Positions 26,528-36,402 of a DNA stretch of 64,000 nt are shown here, in pieces. Position 1 is the stretch's first letter, and every line of letters starts with the position of its first letter. The translations under genes were made by a program, and so were the position numbers. The notes below the pieces were generated by a model, which saw nothing but the letters and a program-made list of their open reading frames with translations, did not search any database and was not told the DNA's origin. The stretch lies in contig NZ_JBLWWF010000006.1 in NCBI RefSeq assembly GCF_048268085.1, positions 62,001 through 126,000 on the forward strand. The letters run 5' to 3'. This DNA comes from Neptunicella sp048268085. GTDB lineage: Bacteria; Pseudomonadota; Gammaproteobacteria; Enterobacterales; Alteromonadaceae.

Positions 26528-26555
26528 AGTATAGTTGCCGCGCTTAAAAATCTGC

Positions 26556-26632
26556 GTCCCCTTGGCACAGCTGGATAGCGCAGCCCCCTCCTAAGGGGCA
26601 GGTCAGAGGTTCGAATCCTCTAGGGGACGCCA
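26556..26632 (+). tRNA. tRNA-Arg (anticodon CCT)
   Basis: A 77-nt cloverleaf: acceptor GTCCCCT/AGGGGAC, anticodon stem GCCCC/GGGGC with loop CTCCTAA (anticodon CCT, reads AGG), T arm AGAGG-TTCGAAT-CCTCT, encoded CCA end at 26630-26632. One mismatch in the D stem. tRNA-Arg genes are frequent integration sites, but no integrase or attachment repeat is seen beside it. Confidence 0.95.
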
Positions 26633-26693
26633 CTTTCAGCCTTAATCTCACCTAATCCTTAAATAGCCATTCGCTACAAAGCCTGAATCACAT

Positions 26694-27908
26694 TTATTGA
26701 TACATATCCGGCAGGTTATCTTCAAACAACGTATAAGGATCGGCGTAAAACTGTTTAAAGTTGTCGGCACTGGGATGCCCCACAAAAGGAGCGTAAAAGT
26801 GCTCTTTATGTTCGCGCTGTTTATTAGCGTTACGCCAAACCATTAAGTAAGCAATCTGGCGGGTGGTCTCATTTTGGGTAACCACATCTAAAATCCGATT
26901 AGTCCAATACTGATTATCTTTAATGCCATCCCATCCCCCTTCACTGACCGCAGGAAGTTTATGCTTTTGCTTGGCAATTTCGACGGTATATTCCAAGGTA
27001 CGACGAAAATTATCTTTCTGTTGTTCAACACTGATATTTTCATCTCTGCCTAGATCGATATAGGTATCAATGCCCAGTACATCAACATAATTATCCCCCG
27101 GATAACCGTATAGATAATCTGCCTGATAGTTATCCAAATTAATCCGGCTGCGATCTGGCGAGTAAGCATAAATTAAATTATGTACGCCTTGAGATTTAAG
27201 ATAGTCCACAGTAAAGCGCCACAGAGCGATATAGTCCTGCTCGGCGGTATGTCCCTTGCCCCACCAGAACCAGTCACCGGTATGCTCGTGCCATGGTCGG
27301 AAGATAAGGGGAATACTCACCTGCTTGCCTTGTTTATTAGTCACTTTAAGTTGCTGGTTAAACGCCACGAACGTATCAAGGTATTGCTTAAACTTTTGAT
27401 GAGCTTTACCACCGGGAATAAGCTGTTGCACCGAGGCATTTTTATGCCATGAATTTTGGCCAGTCACCGGATCAAACATGTGCCAGCTCACGGTATTCAC
27501 CCCTCCACGGAGATAGACTTGCTTCATCCAGCGTTGCATATTGGCAAAGTTAACCTTATCCAAGTTTTCTTTTTGCCCCATGCCCAATCCACCTAATTCC
27601 CAGCCATATAGCGCAGGAAAGGAACCGGTTACATCCTTAATGTCAGAACGACCTTCTTCGCCTTCCCAATTGACCCCATAGGCTAATGTATCCTGATGAC
27701 CGAATAGCATATGTTGATCTTTTATCCGGTACAAATTAGCTAATAAGGCACGGGTCTCGGTGCTGGCTTGCGGATCAACCATATTATATGACTGCGCGGT
27801 TTTATCAGTCTGACTGACAGCAGCCATATCTGAACTACATGCAGACGATAATAAGGCACAGATAGTGACGACGAAACTGCGCCCCAATAACTTATTTTTT
27901 ATATTCAT
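26694..27908 (-). CDS. Endo-beta-1,4-mannanase, GH26 lipoprotein
   Basis: About 404 residues from ATG 27908, which has a ribosome site (AGAGGTAAATTG) and gives a lipoprotein signal with Cys near residue 24; an upstream ATG (27959) would add 17 unlikely residues. GH26 blocks: GHQDTLAYGVNW, PALYGWELGG, the acid/base Glu in RPWHEHTGDWFWWG (about residue 208) and the nucleophile Glu in AVSEGGWDG (about 323). It cuts mannan or galactomannan at the outer membrane. No sugar-uptake genes are adjacent. Confidence 0.92.
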   Translation of the reverse strand: MNIKNKLLGRSFVVTICALLSSACSSDMAAVSQTDKTAQSYNMVDPQASTETRALLANLYRIKDQHMLFGHQDTLAYGVNWEGEEGRSDIKDVTGSFPALYGWELGGLGMGQKENLDKVNFANMQRWMKQVYLRGGVNTVSWHMFDPVTGQNSWHKNASVQQLIPGGKAHQKFKQYLDTFVAFNQQLKVTNKQGKQVSIPLIFRPWHEHTGDWFWWGKGHTAEQDYIALWRFTVDYLKSQGVHNLIYAYSPDRSRINLDNYQADYLYGYPGDNYVDVLGIDTYIDLGRDENISVEQQKDNFRRTLEYTVEIAKQKHKLPAVSEGGWDGIKDNQYWTNRILDVVTQNETTRQIAYLMVWRNANKQREHKEHFYAPFVGHPSADNFKQFYADPYTLFEDNLPDMYQ

Positions 27909-28048
27909 CAATTTACCTCTAATAATTAATCTGAACTGGATCGCCCAAGCGGATCCCAAATAGGTGAGTATTTATATCAAGAGTTACCTGTAAGTGAAAC
28001 TATGCTCGGCCGTGATCACAAAAAATGCCGATTATGTTATACCCCTAT

Positions 28049-28915
28049 TTACTGGCTAATATCAGCAATAGGATACCAAAGCGCTTCACGATCAAGTGGC
28101 GTTAACTTGGGTAATATAGGGTTGGTTAATTTAAATATCGTCCGCTGTGACAAGTTAGCTTTATCGATAAGAGGCTGATGAACCTGCAAAAACAACTTAT
28201 CAAACTCTCCGTTGGCCAACGCTTTTTCCATGCCTGAACGGATAATATTGGCCAAAATAACATTCTTCTTATTCACAAAAAAATACATGGCGGTGGGATA
28301 ATAAACTGCTAATTTTTGTTCTATCTCGATAGGGAAATCCGCTTGACTGTTTTCCAATTCCGGCCATATTTCTACAATTGAACGCGGGAACAAATCCGCC
28401 TGATCCTGTTTAAGTAAATCAAATAAACCGGGATAATAAGGCGCAGTCATGACCTCAAAACCATTGGCCTGAAATATTTTGGTATCTGGCCAATCTCGCC
28501 CTTGTACCAACGTAAAATCACGCAAACCGGCCAACGTAGCAACTCGTTGTATATCACCTACATTTGTGGATTTAATCAAAAACAGGCGTAAGCCAATCAG
28601 TCCTTTAAAAATCGGGATTCTGATTGGCATTAATTGTGATTCACGATTACTGTCAGTCATACTCCACAGCACATTAATCTCACGTCCAGCAGCCAAACTG
28701 CTCAGCGCTTTACCTTGCTCCATGCGGCTAACAGATTCACGAAGTTGAAATTTCACTCCAGTTTGTTGCAACGCCAGTTTCAACATCGCAATGGGATACT
28801 CGTTACGCTTATCGGCTTCATTAATCGGTCGCGGATATACTACATCCCACACTGCAGCATGAGCGACTATCGACAAACTTAACGATATGGAGGTTAACCA
28901 GAGAGTTACTTTCAT
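28049..28915 (-). CDS. Periplasmic solute-binding-like protein
   Basis: A 288-residue protein with signal peptide (MKVTLWLTSISLSLSIVAHA) and an amino-acid-binding SBP_bac_3-like fold: an opening strand (WDVVYPRPINEADKRNEYPIAMLKLALQ), a central INVLWSMTDSNRE segment and late YYPTAMYFFVNKKN. There is no transporter gene beside it, so it may be an orphan sensor-type or enzyme-like relative. It is third in a queE-NTF2-SBP run on the minus strand (17-bp gap). Confidence 0.65.
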   Translation of the reverse strand: MKVTLWLTSISLSLSIVAHAAVWDVVYPRPINEADKRNEYPIAMLKLALQQTGVKFQLRESVSRMEQGKALSSLAAGREINVLWSMTDSNRESQLMPIRIPIFKGLIGLRLFLIKSTNVGDIQRVATLAGLRDFTLVQGRDWPDTKIFQANGFEVMTAPYYPGLFDLLKQDQADLFPRSIVEIWPELENSQADFPIEIEQKLAVYYPTAMYFFVNKKNVILANIIRSGMEKALANGEFDKLFLQVHQPLIDKANLSQRTIFKLTNPILPKLTPLDREALWYPIADISQ

Positions 28916-28932
28916 GTGGGTTACCTGTATGA

Positions 28933-29319
28933 CTAGCTGATCTTTTTGTCTTTGTCTTTTACGATGGCGACAATATGCGTCACATCATTATTATGCATTT
29001 GCATCGTATAAGAGATTGGACACTCTAGTTTTATCTCACCATGGCTATCATAAAAATGCCAAATGATTTTGCAAAAGATAAAATCATTGGCCAGTTTCAT
29101 CACATGTTGCACTTCCAATTCAACGCTCTTAATTCCTTGCTGTTGATAATTTTGAATAGCATCACTCACATATTGACGAATTTGCGCCCGATCAGTAAAC
29201 ACCTGCTTATCTTGTCCTTCCATCACGATCGCCGGCACATTATAGTGCTCCGCTAAATCATCGACATTCTGTTGGTTAAAGGCTTGGGTATAGCTGGCAA
29301 AAAAGTCGGTAATATGCAT
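28933..29319 (-). CDS. NTF2/SnoaL-like small protein
   Basis: A 128-residue single-domain protein with the NTF2-like pattern (FASYTQAFNQQNVDDLAEHYNVPAIVMEGQDKQVFTDRAQIRQYV). Such folds serve as small-molecule binding or enzyme scaffolds; no catalytic set is clear. It lies 14 bp after queE, so is probably co-transcribed, but a role in queuosine metabolism is not implied by the sequence. Confidence 0.65.
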   Translation of the reverse strand: MHITDFFASYTQAFNQQNVDDLAEHYNVPAIVMEGQDKQVFTDRAQIRQYVSDAIQNYQQQGIKSVELEVQHVMKLANDFIFCKIIWHFYDSHGEIKLECPISYTMQMHNNDVTHIVAIVKDKDKKIS

Positions 29320-29333
29320 ATTTTACTATTCCT

Positions 29334-30008
29334 TTATTCAATCCCGATAAACTTGTGAGTTTGCAACGACAAACGCCAGTTTCTGGCAATACAGGTACTG
29401 ACTGCCAGTTCAGTTGCACGTTTTTGTTGACTGATTGGCTGTAGATAAATTAACACATCTTGTGAATGCTGCTGACGCTGTAATAAGGTATCAAGTTCAT
29501 CAATATGTTTCGACATCGCTACCGGATGTTTAATTTCATTGGCCAATTGCAACACTTGATCAAGCACTTCATAGCCGCCCTGCATATTAATTTTAGGTGA
29601 CAAAGTGATCCAGCTTTTCGGATTCGCTTTAACTTCGAAGGTTCCACTGGTTTCAATTTGCACTGAATAGTCAGCTGCAAGTAATCCGTCTGTCAGGCCA
29701 TGCAAATCATACATACAAGGTTCACCGCCGGTTATAATAACGTGTTTTGCCTGATACTTCTGTTGGGTAAACAATGTTAATAAATCATCAGTATCACATG
29801 TAAACCAATGATCGGATTCATTATTTTCAGCCATGGCTTGGGCAGCGGAAAGCTGTTTGTCGGGATCCACCGTCCAGGTATGCTTGGTATCACACCATGA
29901 ACATCCAACCGGACAGCCCTGCAATCGAATAAATATTGATGGCACACCGGTAAAAGCCCCTTCACCCTGAATTGACTCAAACACTTCGTTGATCTTATAG
30001 CTGGTCAT
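29334..30008 (-). CDS. queE: 7-carboxy-7-deazaguanine synthase QueE
   Basis: About 224 residues. Start 30008 has a good ribosome site (AGGAAAAT) and gives the usual MTSYKINEVFESIQGEG N-terminus; upstream starts to 30044 are less likely. Radical-SAM cluster motif C-x3-C-x2-C is in LQGCPVGCSWCDT, and the GGEP motif follows. It makes the 7-deazaguanine ring intermediate CDG from CPH4. Divergent from queC, the next enzyme. Confidence 0.95.
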   Translation of the reverse strand: MTSYKINEVFESIQGEGAFTGVPSIFIRLQGCPVGCSWCDTKHTWTVDPDKQLSAAQAMAENNESDHWFTCDTDDLLTLFTQQKYQAKHVIITGGEPCMYDLHGLTDGLLAADYSVQIETSGTFEVKANPKSWITLSPKINMQGGYEVLDQVLQLANEIKHPVAMSKHIDELDTLLQRQQHSQDVLIYLQPISQQKRATELAVSTCIARNWRLSLQTHKFIGIE

Positions 30009-30210
30009 ATTTTCCTGTATCATTAGATAAACTGAACTCCGCATTGTTATCTACGAAAAATTTCGTCACCAAGTGAGCATGAATAAATATTTGAAGTGTT
30101 GATATAACTCATTTATTTCAACACTTGTTATTCCGAGTTCAGGTTATAGATTAAAATCCCCAGTATCTTAGCAAATTTCTTTTCGGCGTGATGGTAAAAA
30201 GGCACCTTAA

Positions 30211-30870
30211 ATGACACAAAAAGCGGTAGTAATTTATTCCGGTGGTATGGATTCATTCACTGTTCTTAATAAAGTTATCCAACAAGGTTATGACGTACAT
30301 GCCTTATCTTTTAATTATGGCCAAAAACATAGTAAAGAACTCGAATATGCGGCGAAGGTATGCCAAAAGTCGGGCATTTCACATAAAGTAGTGGATATCA
30401 GTGCAATTAACTTCTTGCTGGCAGGTTCTGCCCTAACCGACAATATTGACATGCCTGAAGGACATTACGAAGCTGCCAATATGGCACAAACCGTCGTACC
30501 TAATCGCAATATGATCTTATTATCATTAGCGGTAGGTTATGCTGTATCGATAGATGCTAAGCAGGTTTACTACGGTGCCCATGGTGGCGATCATGCCATC
30601 TATCCTGATTGCCGTCCCGAGTTTGTACAAAGAATGAATGATGTGTGCGCGATTGCTAATTATGAAGCGATTGAAATCGTCACACCTTATTTGCACAGCA
30701 GTAAAACCGAAATATTAGCCGATGGCTTATCGATGCAATTGGAGTATGGCGATACGTGGACTTGCTATAACGGTCGTGAAAAAGCTTGTGGAAAATGCGG
30801 GGCCTGTCAAGAGAGACTGGAAGCCTTCACCGCAAATGGATTGGTCGATCCTTGTCAATATGAGAGCTAA
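30211..30870 (+). CDS. queC: 7-cyano-7-deazaguanine (preQ0) synthase QueC
   Basis: A 219-residue ATP-dependent ligase. P-loop type motif SGGMDSFT at the N-terminus, and zinc-binding Cys cluster near the C-terminus (CYNGREKACGKCGACQERL). It turns CDG into preQ0 for queuosine in tRNA. Paired with divergent queE; no preQ1 riboswitch was recognised in the 202 bp between the two starts. Confidence 0.97.
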   Translation: MTQKAVVIYSGGMDSFTVLNKVIQQGYDVHALSFNYGQKHSKELEYAAKVCQKSGISHKVVDISAINFLLAGSALTDNIDMPEGHYEAANMAQTVVPNRNMILLSLAVGYAVSIDAKQVYYGAHGGDHAIYPDCRPEFVQRMNDVCAIANYEAIEIVTPYLHSSKTEILADGLSMQLEYGDTWTCYNGREKACGKCGACQERLEAFTANGLVDPCQYES

Positions 30871-31019
30871 CCCCACGTTGGACTTTTACCGACATGACAA
30901 CTAGGCTTTTGAATTGATAATTATGCTGTTATTGGGCTTGTCATAATCACGATCTAAGCCCTTCAACAGCATAATATCGATAGCCGTAATTCTACTTACC
31001 AACAATCCATAAGGATTAA

Positions 31020-31295
31020 ATGATGCCAAAGTTTGTCATAGAACGTGAAATAAATGGCGTTGGTAACCTGGCTGCAAGCGAATTTCAGGGTATTTCCCAA
31101 AAATCATGTGGTGTGTTGAAAGAAATGGGACCACAAATTCAATGGTTAGAGAGCTACGTTACTGACAATAAGACATACTGTGTATACATTGCCCCCGATG
31201 CTGAAACAATACTGGAGCACGCGAAAAAAAGCGGTTTTCCAGCCAACAGTATCTCGGCGGTTCGCAGTATTATTGATCCCACCACTGCGGAATAA
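31020..31295 (+). CDS. DUF4242-family small protein
   Basis: A 91-residue protein of the DUF4242 type (PKFVIEREINGVGNL; WLESYVTDNKTYCVYIAPDAETILEHAKKSGFPAN), a ferredoxin-like fold, some members reported to bind nickel. Start is one of two adjacent ATGs after AAGGATTAA. It is a single gene followed by a terminator-like hairpin. Confidence 0.75.
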   Translation: MMPKFVIEREINGVGNLAASEFQGISQKSCGVLKEMGPQIQWLESYVTDNKTYCVYIAPDAETILEHAKKSGFPANSISAVRSIIDPTTAE

Positions 31296-31310
31296 CTAAC
31301 GCCAACACTG

Positions 31311-31350
31311 AACTGGCAATACGCTTCTATTGCCAGTTCGCTTTCATTTT
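31311..31350 (+). terminator. Terminator-like hairpin between DUF4242 gene and LysR gene
   Basis: Ten-base exact inverted repeat 31311-31320 (aactggcaat) and 31329-31338 (attgccagtt), followed by the T-rich stretch cgctttcatttt. Convergent genes flank it. Confidence 0.55.
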
Positions 31351-32260
31351 ACTGGGTAACGAAGTATTCCAATTCACGAATAAAATGCTTCAATACCGGA
31401 TTCATTCGAGTGTTCTTGCCGTTCATCACAAATAGCTCGTGGTTGAACGCAAACTCATCCCCGCCCAAGGCAACCAACTCCTGAGAATAGTCTTTACCTT
31501 CAACAAAATAATCTGGCAATAAACCAATATACTCACCGGTTAAAATCCCCGATAAGCACGATTCAAAAGAGTCAGAAAACGTTTGTATCGCCATCCGTCG
31601 TTCATTACCAATATAATTTGACGGTGACATCCCCGTAATGCCAATGGCGGGATAATCCGGCATATCAATTGACTCAGGCAACGCATCACCATATTTGGCT
31701 AATGGATGCGTTTTAGCACAATATAGGCGGCCACTGCATTTGTAAGGCAATGGATGGAAAATAATCGATTCCGGTTTAACCATGTCGTAGCAAGACACCA
31801 CCAGATGGCACTCACCGGATAACGCGGCATGTTCGACTTCATTGTATAACCGTGTTTGCACGTTAAAATGAATATCTTCAAACTTGTTCATGGCGGTTTT
31901 AACTGATTTACTCACCGCTGCCAGCACGTTCATCGGTAACCCTGACATCAATACAATGGTGAGATGTCCCGAATAATCATCGTGCAAACTTTTCAGGTTA
32001 AAAACGAAATTATCAAAGGCATTAAAAATACGTTTGGTTTCCTGAAAAACCACTTCGCCTTCTTTGGTCATCTGGAAGCCACCCCGCCCCCGATGACACA
32101 AAATAAGATCCAGTCTTTCTTCCAATTTTTTAATCGCTGCACTGATATTAGGGCGCTGCATTCGTAGCACCGGTTCGGCAGCAGTAAAACCATTACATGA
32201 GGCAACAGCAAAAAATACCCGCAATAATTTTATATCTGATTCTTGTAAGCGGTTAAGCAT
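31349..32260 (-). CDS. LysR-family transcription regulator
   Basis: A 303-residue LTTR: N-terminal winged HTH (LLRVFFAVASCNGFTAAEPVLRMQRPNISAAIKKLEERLDLILCHRGRGGFQMT), then an effector-binding domain. The usual HTH is well kept. Target genes cannot be assigned: neighbours are uvrB (same strand, upstream) and the DUF4242 gene (convergent). Confidence 0.88.
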   Translation of the reverse strand: MLNRLQESDIKLLRVFFAVASCNGFTAAEPVLRMQRPNISAAIKKLEERLDLILCHRGRGGFQMTKEGEVVFQETKRIFNAFDNFVFNLKSLHDDYSGHLTIVLMSGLPMNVLAAVSKSVKTAMNKFEDIHFNVQTRLYNEVEHAALSGECHLVVSCYDMVKPESIIFHPLPYKCSGRLYCAKTHPLAKYGDALPESIDMPDYPAIGITGMSPSNYIGNERRMAIQTFSDSFESCLSGILTGEYIGLLPDYFVEGKDYSQELVALGGDEFAFNHELFVMNGKNTRMNPVLKHFIRELEYFVTQ

Positions 32261-32419
32261 GATCCACGACCTGCGTTTTATTATTATGGTATATCTTTTT
32301 ATACTATAACGCGCAGATCACCAGTGGCAAATAGATTTTTTTGGTTTAGGTTAACGGGTTGAACGAGTTTGCATGAATTTTCAACAACGCCCCCCATAAA
32401 CCGATCAATAAAATACCTT

Positions 32420-34453
32420 TTAAGCAATTTTTACTAGCTGCGCACGCAGGGTTTCAACCTCATCACGAGTCGCCGCGGCTTTCTCAAATTCCAAATCTTT
32501 AGCATAAGCAAACATCTTCTTTTCCAATGCGGATATTTGCGCCATTAATTGTTCTGCTGATAACGCCTTATATTTACTGCCAGACTCAGCAACCTTGCGC
32601 AATCTGACTTTTCCATCACCGGATCCATTACGATCACCAACATCCATAATATCGGTAATACTTTTATTGAGCTTTTGCGGCACAATACCGTGCTTAGTAT
32701 TATATTCCTGCTGGGTTTGCCGGCGCCGTTCGGTTTCAGAAATAGCCCGTTCCATTGAGCCAGTGACCCGATCAGCATACAAAATAGCTTTACCATTAAG
32801 ATTTCTGGCAGCCCGTCCCATGGTCTGAATCAAAGAGCGTTCAGACCGCAAAAAGCCTTCTTTATCCGCATCTAAAATCGCGACTAATGACACTTCCGGC
32901 ATATCCAGGCCTTCACGCAACAGATTAATTCCAACTAACACATCGAATTTTCCCAAGCGTAAATCGCGAATGATTTCGATCCGTTCAACAGTATCAATAT
33001 CCGAATGCAAATAACGCACACGGACACCATGCTCATCCAGATAGTCACTCAGATCTTCTGCCATTCTTTTGGTCAGCGTGGTCACCAATACCCGTTCATC
33101 TAAGGCTACACGCAAGTGAATTTCCGAAAGCAAATCATCCACTTGTGTTGCGACCGGACGGATTTCAATGACCGGATCGAGTAATCCAGTGGGTCTGACG
33201 ACTTGTTCCACAATATCATCAGGACACTTTTCTAATTCATATTTACCTGGTGTGGCGGATACATAAATAGTTTGTGGGGCTATTCGTTCAAACTCATCAA
33301 ATTTTAATGGCCGATTATCTAACGCAGATGGCAACCTAAATCCGAATTCCACCAAGGTTTCTTTACGAGAGCGATCCCCTTTATACATGGCTCCAATTTG
33401 CGATACGGTGACATGGGATTCATCAATAAACAGTAATCCATCGGCAGGAAAATAATCGATTAATGTCGGCGGCGGCTCGCCGGGAGTTCGACCGGATAAA
33501 TAACGTGAATAGTTTTCGATACCGGAGCAGTACCCTAGCTCTAGCATCATTTCGATGTCAAATTGCACACGTTGGGTAATGCGCTGCTCTTCAACCAGTT
33601 TATTGACTGATTTAAGTTGCGCCTGACGCTCTTTGAGTTCCGCTTTAATTTCATCAATCGCGGCCAGAATCTTTTCTCTGGGCGTCACATAGTGAGTTTT
33701 CGGAAACACCGTTACCCGAGCCACGGTTTTATCCACCGCTCCGGTTAAGGGATCGAATAAACTGATTTTTTCAATTTCTTCATCAAATAATTCGACCCGA
33801 ATCCCCTGCCGATCCGAATCGGCCGGAAATATATCAATCACGTCACCGCGCACTCGAAATGAACCACGCTCAAAAGCAATATCATTGCGTTTATATTGCA
33901 ATTCGGCCAAACGACGCAAAATATCCCGTTGATCCATCAAGTCACCTTGACGCAAATGCAATAACATTTTCATATAGGATTCGGGATCACCCAAACCATA
34001 AATGGCTGATACACTGGAAACGATGATAACGTCCCGTCGTTCCATTAGCGCTTTGGTTGCCGACAAGCGCATTTGCTCAATGTGATCGTTAATCGAGGCA
34101 TCTTTTTCGATAAACGTATCCGTAGATGGTACGTAGGCTTCAGGCTGATAATAGTCATAATAAGAGACAAAATATTCCACCGCGTTATTGGGGAAATACT
34201 CTTTCATCTCACCATAAAGCTGTGCGGCTAAGGTTTTGTTGTGTGCCAGAATCAAGGTGGGTCGCTGCACGCTATCAATAACACTGGCCATGGTAAAAGT
34301 CTTACCTGATCCGGTCACCCCTAATAACGTTTGCTGAGCAAGACCGTTTTCCAATCCTTCCAGCAGTCCTGCAATCGCTTTAGGCTGATCTCCTGCGGGT
34401 TGATAGGATGATTTCAGCTGAAAACCTCTGGTTTTACTATTATCGATACTCAT
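32420..34453 (-). CDS. uvrB: Excinuclease ABC subunit B UvrB
   Basis: A 677-residue nucleotide-excision-repair helicase. Walker A LLGVTGSGKT, beta-hairpin region (YYDYYQPEAYVPSTDTFIEKD), helicase motifs (DESHVT, QTMGRAARN) and a C-terminal UVR motif (LEKKMFAYAKDLEFEKAAATRDEVETLR) that contacts UvrC. Its ATG overlaps the upstream MATE gene stop by 4 bp. No LexA-type box was found in front of either gene. Confidence 0.98.
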   Translation of the reverse strand: MSIDNSKTRGFQLKSSYQPAGDQPKAIAGLLEGLENGLAQQTLLGVTGSGKTFTMASVIDSVQRPTLILAHNKTLAAQLYGEMKEYFPNNAVEYFVSYYDYYQPEAYVPSTDTFIEKDASINDHIEQMRLSATKALMERRDVIIVSSVSAIYGLGDPESYMKMLLHLRQGDLMDQRDILRRLAELQYKRNDIAFERGSFRVRGDVIDIFPADSDRQGIRVELFDEEIEKISLFDPLTGAVDKTVARVTVFPKTHYVTPREKILAAIDEIKAELKERQAQLKSVNKLVEEQRITQRVQFDIEMMLELGYCSGIENYSRYLSGRTPGEPPPTLIDYFPADGLLFIDESHVTVSQIGAMYKGDRSRKETLVEFGFRLPSALDNRPLKFDEFERIAPQTIYVSATPGKYELEKCPDDIVEQVVRPTGLLDPVIEIRPVATQVDDLLSEIHLRVALDERVLVTTLTKRMAEDLSDYLDEHGVRVRYLHSDIDTVERIEIIRDLRLGKFDVLVGINLLREGLDMPEVSLVAILDADKEGFLRSERSLIQTMGRAARNLNGKAILYADRVTGSMERAISETERRRQTQQEYNTKHGIVPQKLNKSITDIMDVGDRNGSGDGKVRLRKVAESGSKYKALSAEQLMAQISALEKKMFAYAKDLEFEKAAATRDEVETLRAQLVKIA

Positions 34454-35832
34454 GAAGTGACCTCAGTAAGTTGATTCAAATTCTCACTCACTAACAAACG
34501 TTTAAACCAGTAGTAGGCAATCATTGCGGTAATAAGGTTGGCAACGATACCCGCAGCAAACATACCTTTTAATGCCAACAAAGCACTCCCCAAATAAGAA
34601 ATGGGTACAAAAAACACAAATAAGCGGATCACGCTAAGGGATAAGGCCGCCATCGGTTTATGCATGGCATTGAATGAAGAATTGGTCAAAATAATAACGC
34701 CTTGCAAACCATAACCTAGTGGAACAATAGATAAAAATAGTTGAATTAACTCGGCAACTTTGGCTTCTTTGGCAAAAAGTTCAGCAATCCACGGTGATAA
34801 TAGCCACACGATGACAAAAATAAATAGTTGCCAAGCCAGTACAAATTTAATACATAGCAGGTAGGCTTGCTCAACTCGATTAATTTTACCTGCCCCAAGA
34901 TTTTGACTGATAAACGGAGGCAGTGTCATCGATAATGCCAGGATCACAATACTGGCGATAGATTCGAGCCGATTTCCCACCCCCCATGTCGCAACCGCTT
35001 CAGAACCGTAGGTTGCCACAACTGCGGTCAATACTCCGCTGGCAATTGGCGTCAGCATATTCGCCCCGGCCGCAGGTAACCCAATCTTGAGGATATTAAC
35101 ACTCGATAACTTTAATTCGCTCCAGGTTAATAGGCGGGGTAACACTAAATTACGTTTTACAATCAATAAATTCAGTATGTAAATTAGGCCGATCAGCCAT
35201 GCGATTAAGGTGGCATAAGCTGCCCCTTTAATTCCCATTGCCGGAACCGGTCCCCAGCCAAAAATAAATATGGGATCCAAAATCGCATTGATAACTCCAC
35301 TGGTCGCCATCACCAGACTTGGAGTTTTAGTGTCACCGGAAGCCCGAAGCACACTATTGCCAACCATCGGCAACGCTAAAAACACTCCCGCGACATACCA
35401 GACATGCATATAGTCACGGATATAAAGCAGTTGCTGAGGATCGGCACCTAATAACGTAAAAATGGGATCAATACTAAACCAGCCAATCAATGCCAACGCA
35501 CCAACCATCATAAAAGACAGCATTAACGCCCCCGTCGCAAACTCTCGGGCCAGGTGAGTTTGTCCCGAGCCCAAATAACGGGCAATAATCGCCGAGGCAC
35601 CAATACCCAGACCAATATTTAAACTAATAAGCGTAAACGTGACAGGGAACGTAAAACTGATCGCAGCAAGCTGTTCAGTCCCTAACAAACTGACAAAAAA
35701 TGTATCCACCAAGCCAAACGTCATCAACATCACCATGCCCATAATCATCGGCAGGGTCATATTTTTAAGTGTTTTTGCAATGGGACTATGAATTAAATCA
35801 TTTTTTGGGGGTATTGAACTGACTTTACTCAC
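34450..35832 (-). CDS. MATE-family multidrug/Na+ antiporter
   Basis: A 460-residue inner-membrane protein with about 12 hydrophobic helices and the MatE repeats (VDTFFVSLLGTEQLAAISFTFPVTF; GVLTAVVATYGSEAVATWGVGNRLESIASIVI). It exports drugs or metabolites with Na+ or H+. Overlaps uvrB by 4 bp, so uvrB translation may be coupled to it. Confidence 0.93.
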   Translation of the reverse strand: MSKVSSIPPKNDLIHSPIAKTLKNMTLPMIMGMVMLMTFGLVDTFFVSLLGTEQLAAISFTFPVTFTLISLNIGLGIGASAIIARYLGSGQTHLAREFATGALMLSFMMVGALALIGWFSIDPIFTLLGADPQQLLYIRDYMHVWYVAGVFLALPMVGNSVLRASGDTKTPSLVMATSGVINAILDPIFIFGWGPVPAMGIKGAAYATLIAWLIGLIYILNLLIVKRNLVLPRLLTWSELKLSSVNILKIGLPAAGANMLTPIASGVLTAVVATYGSEAVATWGVGNRLESIASIVILALSMTLPPFISQNLGAGKINRVEQAYLLCIKFVLAWQLFIFVIVWLLSPWIAELFAKEAKVAELIQLFLSIVPLGYGLQGVIILTNSSFNAMHKPMAALSLSVIRLFVFFVPISYLGSALLALKGMFAAGIVANLITAMIAYYWFKRLLVSENLNQLTEVTS

Positions 35833-36402
35833 TACCGATTCCGAGGACTAAAAGCGCTATCATATTGCACCACTGCCTTTAATGCCATGCGACAATAGTA
35901 TTTAAGTTATTTGACTATAAGAACAAGCTATTCAAAGCATCGATATATTGTGTGTTTTTCATCTTAATAGTCGAAAAAGGTATAAACAACACACAAGCAC
36001 CACTACCACTGGTTGTTTTGTGTGCAAGAAGTTATTAAACCTCCACAAAAGCAAGATAACCAACTGTTTTAAATGGCTTTTTTAATTTATTGAGAATTAT
36101 CCGACACTAGCCCTTGACAGCATTTTTACTGATGTAGAGCAAGTTGTAACAGAACAATTCACACACTTATCCACAGATTTAGTGGATAACTCATTGCAGC
36201 CCTGACAGGCCGCTTAGTCAACAATATTAGCTTCGAATAAAGGTAAGTCTGCACTAACGTTGCGAGTGACTATAATTGGTTACAAATTTGTTAAGGCTGG
36301 ATGAATGAACAGCATATCCAACCATCATTATAACTAATCGTTCTATACAGTTATTTTTATGTAATACCTTTGTCACAATAAGCTTGTACAGAAAATAATC
36401 TG
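35833..36402. other. 570-bp intergenic region
   Basis: Lies between the MATE gene start and the TonB-receptor gene stop. No gene is supported. The notable element is a DnaA-box-like inverted pair at 36167-36189. Confidence 0.6.
36167..36189. promoter_or_regulatory. Inverted pair of DnaA-box-like sequences
   Basis: TTATCCAC at 36167-36174 and GTGGATAA at 36182-36189 form an exact 8-bp inverted repeat with a 7-base loop. The left half reads TTATCCACA, a perfect DnaA 9-mer; the right reads TTATCCACT on the other strand. Could be a DnaA titration/regulatory site or a hairpin. Confidence 0.45.

Noticed and set aside
26556..26632. tRNA-Arg as attachment site of an integrated island
   Set aside because: No integrase and no repeat of the tRNA 3' end in the window.
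30045..30210. preQ1 riboswitch between queE and queC
   Set aside because: No preQ1 aptamer pattern was recognised on either strand.
35833..36402. LexA box controlling the MATE-uvrB pair
   Set aside because: No CTGT-N8-ACAG-type site found upstream.
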